12,972 nucleotides of DNA from Terriglobales bacterium (GTDB lineage: Bacteria > Acidobacteriota > Terriglobia > Terriglobales > Gp1-AA117): positions 1 to 12,972 of the forward strand of contig JASLFF010000717.1 of NCBI GenBank assembly GCA_030150795.1, in the 5' to 3' direction. Made by a program: the position numbers and the translations under genes. Below the pieces are notes generated by a model that did no database searches, was not told the DNA's origin, and worked only from the letters and a program-made list of their open reading frames with translations. Positions 7,547 through 12,972 of this stretch are shown here, piece by piece. Positions within the stretch are counted from its first letter, which is position 1, and each line of letters starts with the position of its first letter.

Positions 7547-8829
7547 GCGTCGCCTCTGAGGACGACGGCGGGATCGAACTGCATGGCCTTGCGCACGGCC
7601 CCAGCGCTGCCGACAAACGTAACCAGCACGGCCGCAAAAAGCACTACTGCCAGAACTACTGGGTGAACGACGATGGCAGAGCCGAAGATGCTCTGGCCAA
7701 TGCGATGGGCCAGAACCGCGCCCGCAAGAAAGCCGATTAGTCCGCCTGCAAGGGCCAGGAATGCGGCTTCAGTTAGAAAGAGGGAAGCGACGGCGGTGTT
7801 TCCCGCGCCCAAAGACTTCATCAGGCCAACTTCCTGGCGGCGTTCCAGGATTGTGGCAGCCATAGCCGCCGAAACCGCCAAAGCGGCAGCCAGCAACGCC
7901 GCCATAGTGAGTAGTAGCATCAGTCCGGAAACGCGGGAAAGAACTTTGCCCTGATTTTGTTCCACCTGACGAATCTGCTCCACACGTGCATTGGGCAGCA
8001 CTTCACGCAACTGGTAAGCAATGGAGTTGGCGTAAGGGGAACAGTACCAGCGGTCACGCACGGCTGGGGACATCTTGTCAGGGTCTTTGCGGGCGAATGC
8101 GTCTTCCGGCTTGGTAAGGGCGCTTACAGCCACGCGACGCACCACATTGGGCTGATGAAGAATGATCTGCGCAATATGCAATGGGGCAACAATAGCTTGG
8201 TCTTCGTCGCCACCGGAATTCAAGATGCCGCTGATCTGCAGCTTGAGCCCACCGATCTCAATCTGATCGCCGATATTCAGCCCGGCCTGTTGCGCCAGCT
8301 TGTTGCCGGCCAGTACGTCGGGCGGAAGCTGCTCAGGGAAGTCGCCATAATCCTGCGGCCACGCGCCCTCAACTTTCCACCACGGATTTACGCTGCGCAC
8401 GCCTGTAGTAAATTGCTCTTTACCGTATTGCAACGGTTGGGCAAAGTAAGTGCCGATGAGTTCCGCGTCGATCTCGCCGTTGCGCGTCTGGATCTTCTGT
8501 GGAGCACTTAAAAACGGCGCGTAGCCGTTGATGTTGTGTCCCCAGAAGATGCCTTTGATCTTGATGAGGTCTTGCTCATTGATGAAAGCGCCTTCGCTTG
8601 CTGGCTTGAGGTTGACGCCGCCAATGTTTACGTCGAGCGTGTCTTCAATCGGCGTTACGACCAGATTAGCGCCGAGGCTGCGCAGCTCCTGATTAATCTT
8701 GTCGCCAATATCGTTTCCTACCGCGATCATGGCCGTGGCAATGCTCATGCCCAGCGCAATGGCCAGCAGGGCCACGCTCTTGCGCCGCTTTTGCCTTCGG
8801 AATGATTCAAACAACAATCGCAGGAACAT
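7543..8829 (-). CDS. FtsX/MacB-type ABC transporter permease (first of two)
   Basis: Inner-membrane permease of 428 residues. It has an N-terminal helix (about 19-38), a periplasmic domain of about 250 residues (opening with KINQELRSLGANLVVTPIED), then three helices near 300-325, 348-375 and 387-410. The coupling segment ERRQEVGLMKSLGAG (329-343) and terminal FDPAVVLRGDA are FtsX hallmarks. The periplasmic part is larger than that of its partner, and the two are clearly related in their N-terminal segment (SLGANLVVT versus GFGANVVVT), suggesting an old duplication. Its ATG shares one base with the TAA of the FTR1 gene (TAATG), so it is probably translationally coupled. In Campylobacter the P19 iron locus also has two permeases of this type behind FTR1 (family knowledge); the same job is inferred here. 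Confidence 0.93.
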   Translation of the reverse strand: MFLRLLFESFRRQKRRKSVALLAIALGMSIATAMIAVGNDIGDKINQELRSLGANLVVTPIEDTLDVNIGGVNLKPASEGAFINEQDLIKIKGIFWGHNINGYAPFLSAPQKIQTRNGEIDAELIGTYFAQPLQYGKEQFTTGVRSVNPWWKVEGAWPQDYGDFPEQLPPDVLAGNKLAQQAGLNIGDQIEIGGLKLQISGILNSGGDEDQAIVAPLHIAQIILHQPNVVRRVAVSALTKPEDAFARKDPDKMSPAVRDRWYCSPYANSIAYQLREVLPNARVEQIRQVEQNQGKVLSRVSGLMLLLTMAALLAAALAVSAAMAATILERRQEVGLMKSLGAGNTAVASLFLTEAAFLALAGGLIGFLAGAVLAHRIGQSIFGSAIVVHPVVLAVVLFAAVLVTFVGSAGAVRKAMQFDPAVVLRGDA

Positions 8830-10091
8830 TACTTTGAGAATTGCCCAACCTGCTGGGCCAGATCAGTGATGGAAATCACAACGGAGTCGCCATCCTGAGT
8901 TGATTGCAAAGGGATGGGATTGCAGCCGCCGGGCTGTCCCACGCTCTGCGGGTTAATGGGCGCGGCGCAATTCTTGCAGATGAGGCCGGTTGCACCTTTA
9001 TAAAAGCCGATGCCACCGCAAATCTGGCACGCGTCAAAGACTGAAGCAATCTTGTTATCGGGTTTGCGGTAGAGCAGGAAGCGCACGCGAGTGCCGTTGA
9101 CGTTCGCGGCGTAGCGCTGCAACTCTCCCTGCGGCAGGTCTTTGGTGGAGATTACCGCCTTGCCATTGGTGAAAGTGACTTCCATGGCCTGCGAAAGCGC
9201 TGGCGGGCTTTCCGCGTAAATGACTTCAGCGGTGATGGTCGTTATAAAGACAAACGCGGTCACACAGACCAGCACAGCCCACAGACGCTCGCGCTTGGCT
9301 GTCCATTGGAGCTTGCGCTCTTCTGCTTTGCTGGCAGATTTGGTAACGATTGCGGCTTCCGGCTTACGCCGCCGATACTCCAGCAGCACCATCAGCGCTA
9401 CCAGCGCGAGCATGGTGACAGGGAAGAAGTAGTCATTGCGGGCGATGGGGCCGATGAGCGCCATCTCACGCTTGCTGGAAGGAAGCACCCCGGACTCAGA
9501 AAGCTCATGCAGGCCGGAGATCGTAAGCTGGGCTGCAACAAAGAACAGAATTACCGTGGTGACTTTGAAGAACTTGCGCAGGTCGATACGCACGCTGCCC
9601 TTGACGAACATCACGCCAAAGACGACAGCAAGAGCGACGCCGAGTAGCGTCCCCAGAAAGCTCATCAGTTCGGTAGAGTTCAGTGAGACTCCGGCGAGGA
9701 TTGCGACTGTCTCAATGCCTTCACGAAAGACCATGAGAAACACAAAAGCAAACAGTCCCCACTTTGATCCACCGTCAGTTGCCAGGGAGCCGACTTTGCT
9801 TTCAATTTCGCCCTTGAGCTTGCGGGCAGTGCGCATCATGAAGATGACCATGCTGACCACGAAAACGGCAGCCACCAGCATGACCCAGCCCTCAACTTTA
9901 TCCTGATTTATGGGAGCATAAGAAAGCGCAATCGCGCCGGCAATGCTGCCAACCAGCGCGGCGGCCAGCGCATAATAGACGGTGCGGCGCAGGTCGGGGC
10001 GGCCTATCTTGGCCAGGTAAACCAGCGTGATGCCCACGATTAACGCGGCTTCAACGCCTTCACGCAATGTGACCACCAGGGCGGAGAACAT
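8829..10091 (-). CDS. FTR1-family iron permease fused to a FtrD-like (DUF2318) cysteine domain
   Basis: A 420-residue inner-membrane protein. The N-terminal part is an FTR1/EfeU-type iron permease with two signature motifs, REGVE (10-14) and REGIE (123-127), whose Arg/Glu residues carry iron in yeast Ftr1. Seven hydrophobic segments are visible up to about residue 238. After a basic linker (240-270) comes another helix (about 270-291) and a periplasmic-type domain (about 296-420). That domain has five cysteines, C355xxC358, C372xxC375 and C390, in the pattern CQICGGIGFYKGATGLICKN ... GGCNPIPL. This matches the FtrD-like/DUF2318 family, thought to pass electrons or bind Fe-S in FTR1 systems. 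Elsewhere FTR1 and FtrD are often separate genes. It is the first gene of the operon. The ATG at 10091 lacks a clear Shine-Dalgarno site. A perfect palindrome lies 18 nt upstream. No P19 partner is seen in the window. Confidence 0.95.
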   Translation of the reverse strand: MFSALVVTLREGVEAALIVGITLVYLAKIGRPDLRRTVYYALAAALVGSIAGAIALSYAPINQDKVEGWVMLVAAVFVVSMVIFMMRTARKLKGEIESKVGSLATDGGSKWGLFAFVFLMVFREGIETVAILAGVSLNSTELMSFLGTLLGVALAVVFGVMFVKGSVRIDLRKFFKVTTVILFFVAAQLTISGLHELSESGVLPSSKREMALIGPIARNDYFFPVTMLALVALMVLLEYRRRKPEAAIVTKSASKAEERKLQWTAKRERLWAVLVCVTAFVFITTITAEVIYAESPPALSQAMEVTFTNGKAVISTKDLPQGELQRYAANVNGTRVRFLLYRKPDNKIASVFDACQICGGIGFYKGATGLICKNCAAPINPQSVGQPGGCNPIPLQSTQDGDSVVISITDLAQQVGQFSK

Positions 10092-10109
10092 AGGATTAAG
10101 GGACGATTA

Positions 10110-10136
10110 TGAAAATGAAATTCAATTTCATTTTCA
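10110..10136. promoter_or_regulatory. Perfect 27-bp palindrome, probable metal-repressor operator of the iron operon
   Basis: Half-site TGAAAATGAAATT, a single central C, then its exact reverse complement: a 13-1-13 perfect palindrome. It is rich in GAAAAT/GAAATT hexamers, like Fur boxes, where GATAAT-type hexamers repeat with an inverted copy. DtxR-class operators are also palindromes of about this size. It lies 18 nt before the ATG of the FTR1 gene. It overlaps a candidate -10 (CATAAT, minus strand, 10111-10106) and a TTGAAA (10137-10132), although their 20-nt spacing is longer than ideal. Iron-dependent repression is inferred; whether Fur or a DtxR-type protein binds is not decidable from sequence alone. 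Confidence 0.75.
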
Positions 10137-10156
10137 ATTAGAAATTGTACCGAGTG

Positions 10157-10212
10157 GGGACACTGGCAGTCAACAAATTGAAAATAGGGGTGTCCCAGAA
10201 TGGGAATTTTTT
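10157..10212. repeat. Inverted repeat and small hairpin with T-run in the FTR1 upstream spacer
   Basis: GGGACAC (10157-10163) is inversely repeated as GTGTCCC (10190-10196) around a 26-nt AT-rich loop. Overlapping the right arm, TCCCA-GAA-TGGGA (10193-10205) forms a 5-bp hairpin followed by six T on the plus strand, which resembles a weak terminator although no plus-strand gene precedes it. The rest of the 10137-10378 spacer shows no gene. Confidence 0.35.
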
Positions 10213-10378
10213 GGAGTGCTTTTTGGATTGCTGTTGGTGAGCGCTATCGCCGATTAGATCAATTGCTGGCGAAGCGTGAGTGTAAACGTCTGTTTTATGC
10301 CAACCGTCCGATCCCACGAACTACATTGCCTTGGCGAGTCATCAAGGCGTAGCATCATAGCTAGCTGAGAGGTGCGAT

Positions 10379-10663
10379 ATGATGCAGCGCAGAATCGTCC
10401 TGTGGGCGTTAGTGGGCTTAGTGGTTGCAGGTGCTTGGGTGATTCTCAGCTTCGAGATTCCCATATCGCCGCGGCCTGTCTTGTGGGAACTCGCGCAGTT
10501 AACATGCCCGATTCTTCCTGTCAGCCTCGCCTTCCATTTCGGGGTCAAGTGGTATTGGTTTGTCGCTTCAAATGTCGCGGCATACGCGCTGATAGGTCTC
10601 ATCTTTGAAAGTCTGCAGTTCGTTCGACATCGCTTCCAAATAGCCCCACGATTGTTGGCGTAG
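10379..10663 (+). CDS. Small membrane protein, unknown function
   Basis: I do not recognise a family. The 94-residue product is strongly hydrophobic with three likely membrane helices (about 6-24, 33-53 and 57-76) and a short basic C-terminal tail (FVRHRFQIAPRLLA). Support for a real gene comes from GAGAGG 6 nt before the ATG at 10379 and from the coherent alternation of helices and Trp/Pro-rich turns (EIPISPRPVLWEL, HFGVKWYWF). A second ATG follows immediately. The gene points away from the FTR1 operon and towards the convergent FG-GAP-like gene, 58 nt away, with no obvious terminator between them. It could be a local orphan; a role in iron uptake is not indicated by anything in its sequence. 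Confidence 0.6.
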   Translation: MMQRRIVLWALVGLVVAGAWVILSFEIPISPRPVLWELAQLTCPILPVSLAFHFGVKWYWFVASNVAAYALIGLIFESLQFVRHRFQIAPRLLA

Positions 10664-10721
10664 CATCGCGCCTTCGCTCTCATTGACACGGTGGCTCAGG
10701 GCTGTTTCCATCCGGCGGCTG

Positions 10722-11450
10722 CTATAGGTAATATCCAAGGCCAGAATAGATTTTTCTGAAAGAACCGCCCTGCATCTGGTCGACTTCGAGCCAGTGGTCC
10801 TGGTAGGCATCTCCTCCCAGGATGATTTCTAACTGACCGTCGCCGTCCACGTCGGCTATGCCCATGGGAAACCACGTGGTGACGGTGGGCACGTCAGCGT
10901 TTGTTTTCTGGAACTGCACTTTTCGCAGCGTTTGGACGCGGCCGCCCGGATCAACAATAAGAATCACCTGACAAAGCGCCAGATCGCTGCCATTTGCCTG
11001 TCCGTAGTCTGCCGCAGCAAGCAACCATTTTGCCGACGATGGCTGCCAGACGGTAAAGTAGGTGTCCTTCTCCGCTTTCATCGGCAAGCCGAGTCGTCGC
11101 ATCTCCCGCAGCAGAGTGTTTCGGATTGCCGGCGGTGGCTCACTGCGCTGCCGGCATTTTGGCCTGCCGTCCGTCACGCTCCATTCGCAATCGAAAGCTG
11201 CCATTACGTTTACACCGGTCAGCAACTGTTTTGCAGAACGAGTATCACAGCCATTCCGGGGACCATTTCCGAATGGTGACGCGCCGCAAAACTTGGCCCT
11301 CAGAAAAGACTCGACCTTTTGGCAAGGGGCGCTCGTACATGCCGGGCGATGTGGGTCTTTCTCGCGTTGTCCCTTGGGTTGTGGAGCAGCACCGCATAGC
11401 AACATTGCTGCAGCTAGCAGAACAGTTATGTCGCACCTCGAAACCGGCAT
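10722..11450 (-). CDS. Exported cysteine-rich protein with one FG-GAP/VCBS-like calcium motif
   Basis: A 242-residue protein with an N-terminal signal sequence (MPVSRCDITVLLAAAMLLCG). The Leu-Leu-Cys-Gly stretch is not a good lipobox. Six cysteines fall between residues 38 and 99 (38, 43, 55, 68, 88, 99), an even number that would suit disulfides in the periplasm or outside the cell. The C-terminal third has DVDGDGQLEIILGG (200-213), the Asp-rich calcium loop of FG-GAP/VCBS repeats, but only one such repeat is present, so a full propeller is not formed. It ends in YSGLGYYL. Start choice: ATG at 11450 has GGAG 7 nt before it, whereas an in-frame ATG at 11465 has none. The gene is divergent from the acetyltransferase gene and convergent with the small membrane protein. 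Its function is unknown. Confidence 0.75.
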   Translation of the reverse strand: MPVSRCDITVLLAAAMLLCGAAPQPKGQREKDPHRPACTSAPCQKVESFLRAKFCGASPFGNGPRNGCDTRSAKQLLTGVNVMAAFDCEWSVTDGRPKCRQRSEPPPAIRNTLLREMRRLGLPMKAEKDTYFTVWQPSSAKWLLAAADYGQANGSDLALCQVILIVDPGGRVQTLRKVQFQKTNADVPTVTTWFPMGIADVDGDGQLEIILGGDAYQDHWLEVDQMQGGSFRKIYSGLGYYL

Positions 11451-11540
11451 CAGTTCGCTCCGCATGATAACTGGATATTATGCCCGCAAAAGCGCTTATA
11501 GGCACACATCCCGCTACTCGCCTAATGGCGTCTTATCCAT

Positions 11541-12512
11541 GTGACTCAAAGCCTGAGAATAACCGTTTGCCGTTCAGCCGAGGAAATATCGCGGATTCGT
11601 CCTCTGTGGGAGGAACTGTATGCGGATGGCCGCTACACATTGTTTCAGAACCTTGAGCTGAACATGCTGGCAGCAAAGCGGTTCGCCGAGAGGGAAGAGC
11701 CGTATGTGATTTGTGCGGAGTCGGCGAAGGGGACAGCCATTGTTCCGGCGGTCTTGCGGCGCGGGGATGGAACGATCCGGCTGCTGGGAGAAGAGCTGTT
11801 CGACTATCGTGCCTTTCTTCATCGCGGCGATGACGCAGTGTTGCGGGCTGCGCTGGGAACTCTGGCTGAGCTTGGGCATCCGCTGGAGATCGTGGCTTTA
11901 CGCGAGAGTGAGCGCAGCGTTGTGATCGATGAACTGGGATTGTTTCCGTTTGCGGCTGCCCCAGGTGTGAGGTGTAAGCAGATATCGGCTGAGAGCTTCG
12001 CGGGGGCGCATACGCGGCTCGCGCGTAACCTGCGACGGATAGAGAGACAGGGATTTGTTCTGAAAACTTATAACGGGGCCAATCCTGAGCTCTTGCGGGC
12101 GATTTATGAGGCCAAGGCAAGGCAAAGTGAAACCAGTCTGTTCCATGATTCAGCGCGCATTGAGTTTTTGGTGAGTGCAGCGGCACTGATGCCGCATGTG
12201 TTTGAAGTTTTTACCCTGGAGAATGGCGAACACAGGGCCGCGGCAGTGGTCACATTGCGTGATGGCGAGTGCAGGCGGTTTTATACAGGATGGTTCGGGG
12301 CAGAGTGCGAAAAACACTCTCCCGCGTTGTCGCTGATTTATGAGGTCACCCGGCTGTCTCTGGCTGGGGGACTGGACTGCGATTACATGACAGGTGAGCA
12401 GGGTTACAAGATGCGGCTGGCGACGAATTTGGTGAAGCTGTTTAGGGTGCGAGCGACGGCAGAGGAGCTGGCAGCGTCCGCAAGGAGAGAGTTGCCGGCG
12501 GCGGCGGCGTAA
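11541..12512 (+). CDS. CelD/BcsL-type GNAT acetyltransferase
   Basis: A cytoplasmic protein of 323 residues, probably an acyl-CoA N-acyltransferase of the CelD/BcsL type (Acetyltransf_6 fold), a group often linked to cellulose or exopolysaccharide genes. Family-like marks are the N-terminal W-x-x-L segment with FQNLELNMLA (35-44), the basic helix THTRLARNLRRIERQG-like region (about 157-171: LARNLRRIERQGF) and the C-terminal DCDYMTGEQGYKMRLAT (279-295), which fits the 'D-x-x-x-G-x-x-x-Y-K' acetyl-CoA site. The start is GTG at 11541: an in-frame stop lies at 11523 and there is no ATG before residue 42. No clear Shine-Dalgarno site is seen, so the start is moderately sure. The C-terminus ends in a poly-Ala run from repeated GCG. 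The substrate is unknown. No polysaccharide gene is in the window; the downstream side is occupied by an insertion element. Confidence 0.85.
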   Translation: MTQSLRITVCRSAEEISRIRPLWEELYADGRYTLFQNLELNMLAAKRFAEREEPYVICAESAKGTAIVPAVLRRGDGTIRLLGEELFDYRAFLHRGDDAVLRAALGTLAELGHPLEIVALRESERSVVIDELGLFPFAAAPGVRCKQISAESFAGAHTRLARNLRRIERQGFVLKTYNGANPELLRAIYEAKARQSETSLFHDSARIEFLVSAAALMPHVFEVFTLENGEHRAAAVVTLRDGECRRFYTGWFGAECEKHSPALSLIYEVTRLSLAGGLDCDYMTGEQGYKMRLATNLVKLFRVRATAEELAASARRELPAAAA

Positions 12513-12779
12513 TTTGTGTCGCCCCCGGGGGCCAAAGCCTGCTCTATCAGCAAACTACCGCATTAACGCGGTGGCCGAATAATATCGCGTTTACAGCGCT
12601 GTTCTGAGGTTTGCCAGCGCGCTAGTTTCCCTCGAAAAGGCTATGTAAACTCATTCCAGCGACTTACAGGAGATCTCTGCAAGTCTAGAGCGGTTTTATA
12701 CATAGCGTGAACTTCAAGAAGCAAGCACAAGGTCCCTCCGTCCTACTCGCGCGCTGGTAAAAGCACGCGCTCGCTTAAC

Positions 12780-12807
12780 GGCCGTTGATTACATGACGAC
12801 AACGGCC
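12780..12807 (+). ncRNA. Hairpin likely belonging to an IS110 bridge RNA
   Basis: A perfect 8-bp stem, GGCCGTTG with CAACGGCC, closes a 12-nt loop (ATTACATGACGA). It lies 62 nt before the transposase ATG. Bridge RNAs of IS110 elements contain stem-loops whose internal loops pair with target and donor DNA. The position and structure are suitable, but the complete fold was not computed and other stems are short, so this is a candidate only. Confidence 0.4.
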
Positions 12808-12860
12808 CCCAGGGCGCATCGAGTAAACTCAATTTGCTTAAGACCAAGAGCTCGGGACGA

Positions 12861-12865
12861 GGAGG
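12861..12865 (+). promoter_or_regulatory. Ribosome binding site of the IS110 transposase
   Basis: GGAGG with a 4-nt spacer before the ATG. It is the strongest Shine-Dalgarno match in the window and fixes the transposase start. Confidence 0.7.
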
Positions 12866-12869
12866 CCAT

Positions 12870-12972
12870 ATGCAGTATATAGGTTGTGACTTTCATCCGA
12901 GCTTTCAAGTGATTGCCCAGTTGGATAAGGAAACGGGTGAGTTGGTCCGGCGCCGGCTAGGACACGGCGAAG
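12870..12972 (+). CDS. IS110-family transposase (DEDD recombinase), 5' part
   Basis: Only the first 34 codons are in the window. The peptide starts MQYIGCDFHPSFQVIAQLD and goes on KETGELVRRRLGHGE. The 'YIGCD-x-H' opening, a beta strand ending in the first catalytic Asp (D7) followed by a Gln-rich strand and an 'xETGE' turn, is the RuvC-like N-terminus of IS110-family recombinases. A strong GGAGG lies at 12861-12865, 4 nt before the ATG. Whether the element is intact, and which subgroup it belongs to, cannot be told; the long 5' non-coding region favours the IS110 over the IS1111 subgroup. Confidence 0.85.
   Translation, partial: MQYIGCDFHPSFQVIAQLDKETGELVRRRLGHGE
12870..12972 (+). mobile_element. 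IS110-family insertion sequence, left part
   Basis: Defined by the transposase start at 12870. Only the certain part is given here: the element must also extend left into 12513-12869, with an unknown left boundary, and right beyond the window. The spacing of only 357 nt from the acetyltransferase stop means the insertion fell close behind that gene without visibly breaking it. Confidence 0.7.

Larger units (their letters stand above)
12513..12869 (+). other. IS110-element 5' non-coding region, candidate bridge (seek) RNA locus
   Basis: A 357-nt stretch between the acetyltransferase stop and the IS110-type transposase start, with no gene. It begins with a 12-nt palindrome GCCCCCGGGGGC (12521-12532). 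Later hairpins are ACCGC/GCGGT (12557-12572), GCGCG/CGCGC (12749-12770) and an 8-bp stem GGCCGTTG/CAACGGCC with a 12-nt loop (12780-12807). In IS110-group elements the non-coding sequence before the recombinase encodes a structured guide RNA; the part from about 12700 on is the best place for it. A TATACA at 12697-12702 could be a -10. The left end of the element cannot be fixed because IS110 elements lack terminal inverted repeats and the right end is outside the window. Confidence 0.5.

Noticed and set aside
11533..12186. Minus-strand open frame of 217 codons opposite the acetyltransferase
   Set aside because: The plus strand carries the GNAT motifs; the minus-strand product is Pro/Arg/Ser-rich shadow sequence.
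12521..12532. GCCCCCGGGGGC as a terminator for the acetyltransferase gene
   Set aside because: It has no proper loop and no T-run after it, so it is only reported as a palindrome in the spacer.

Overview
The window looks like an Acidobacteriota chromosome, probably of the Koribacter/Terriglobia type. This is inferred from the style of the TonB-family protein and from dispersed 'CACCGC-AAGGACGC' intergenic repeats that I associate with such genomes; no marker gene proves it. Genes are tightly packed, moderately GC-rich, and often joined by ATGA/TAATG-type overlaps.

Layout. (1) 1-3475, minus strand: isoleucyl-tRNA synthetase (ileS), then a complete signal peptidase II (lspA), then the first 25 codons of what looks like a second lspA cut by the window edge. 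(2) 3846-4859, plus strand: a TonB-type energy transducer followed by a clear intrinsic terminator. (3) 4935-5268: a gene-free patch of dispersed repeats arranged as a large imperfect inverted repeat. One arm runs into the 3' end of the next gene. (4) 5241-10091, minus strand: a four-gene iron-transport operon read in the order FTR1-FtrD fusion, FtsX-type permease, FtsX-type permease, ABC ATPase. A perfect 27-bp palindrome (10110-10136) sits immediately upstream. (5) 10379-11450: a small three-helix membrane protein (plus) facing an exported protein with an FG-GAP/VCBS-like DxDGDG motif (minus). (6) 11541-12512, plus: a CelD/BcsL-type GNAT acetyltransferase. (7) 12513-12972: a 357-nt non-coding stretch and the start of an IS110-family transposase. 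In this family such a 5' stretch commonly carries the bridge (seek) RNA.

The most interesting system is the iron operon. FTR1 (two REGxE motifs) is fused to an FtrD-like five-cysteine domain. The two FtsX permeases and the ATPase form a MacB-like ABC module, as in the Campylobacter P19/Cj1658-Cj1663 and FtrABCD iron systems. The ATPase carries a C-terminal extension of about 170 residues that reads as a DtxR/MntR-type metal-sensing region (HRLAERL, CKFEH, CPHGSPIP). The transporter motor therefore appears physically joined to an iron/manganese-sensor domain. Together with the palindromic operator this suggests metal control at both the transcript and the ATPase. No P19-type protein is encoded in the window.

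The assignments rest on motif reading and recalled family knowledge; no database search was run.
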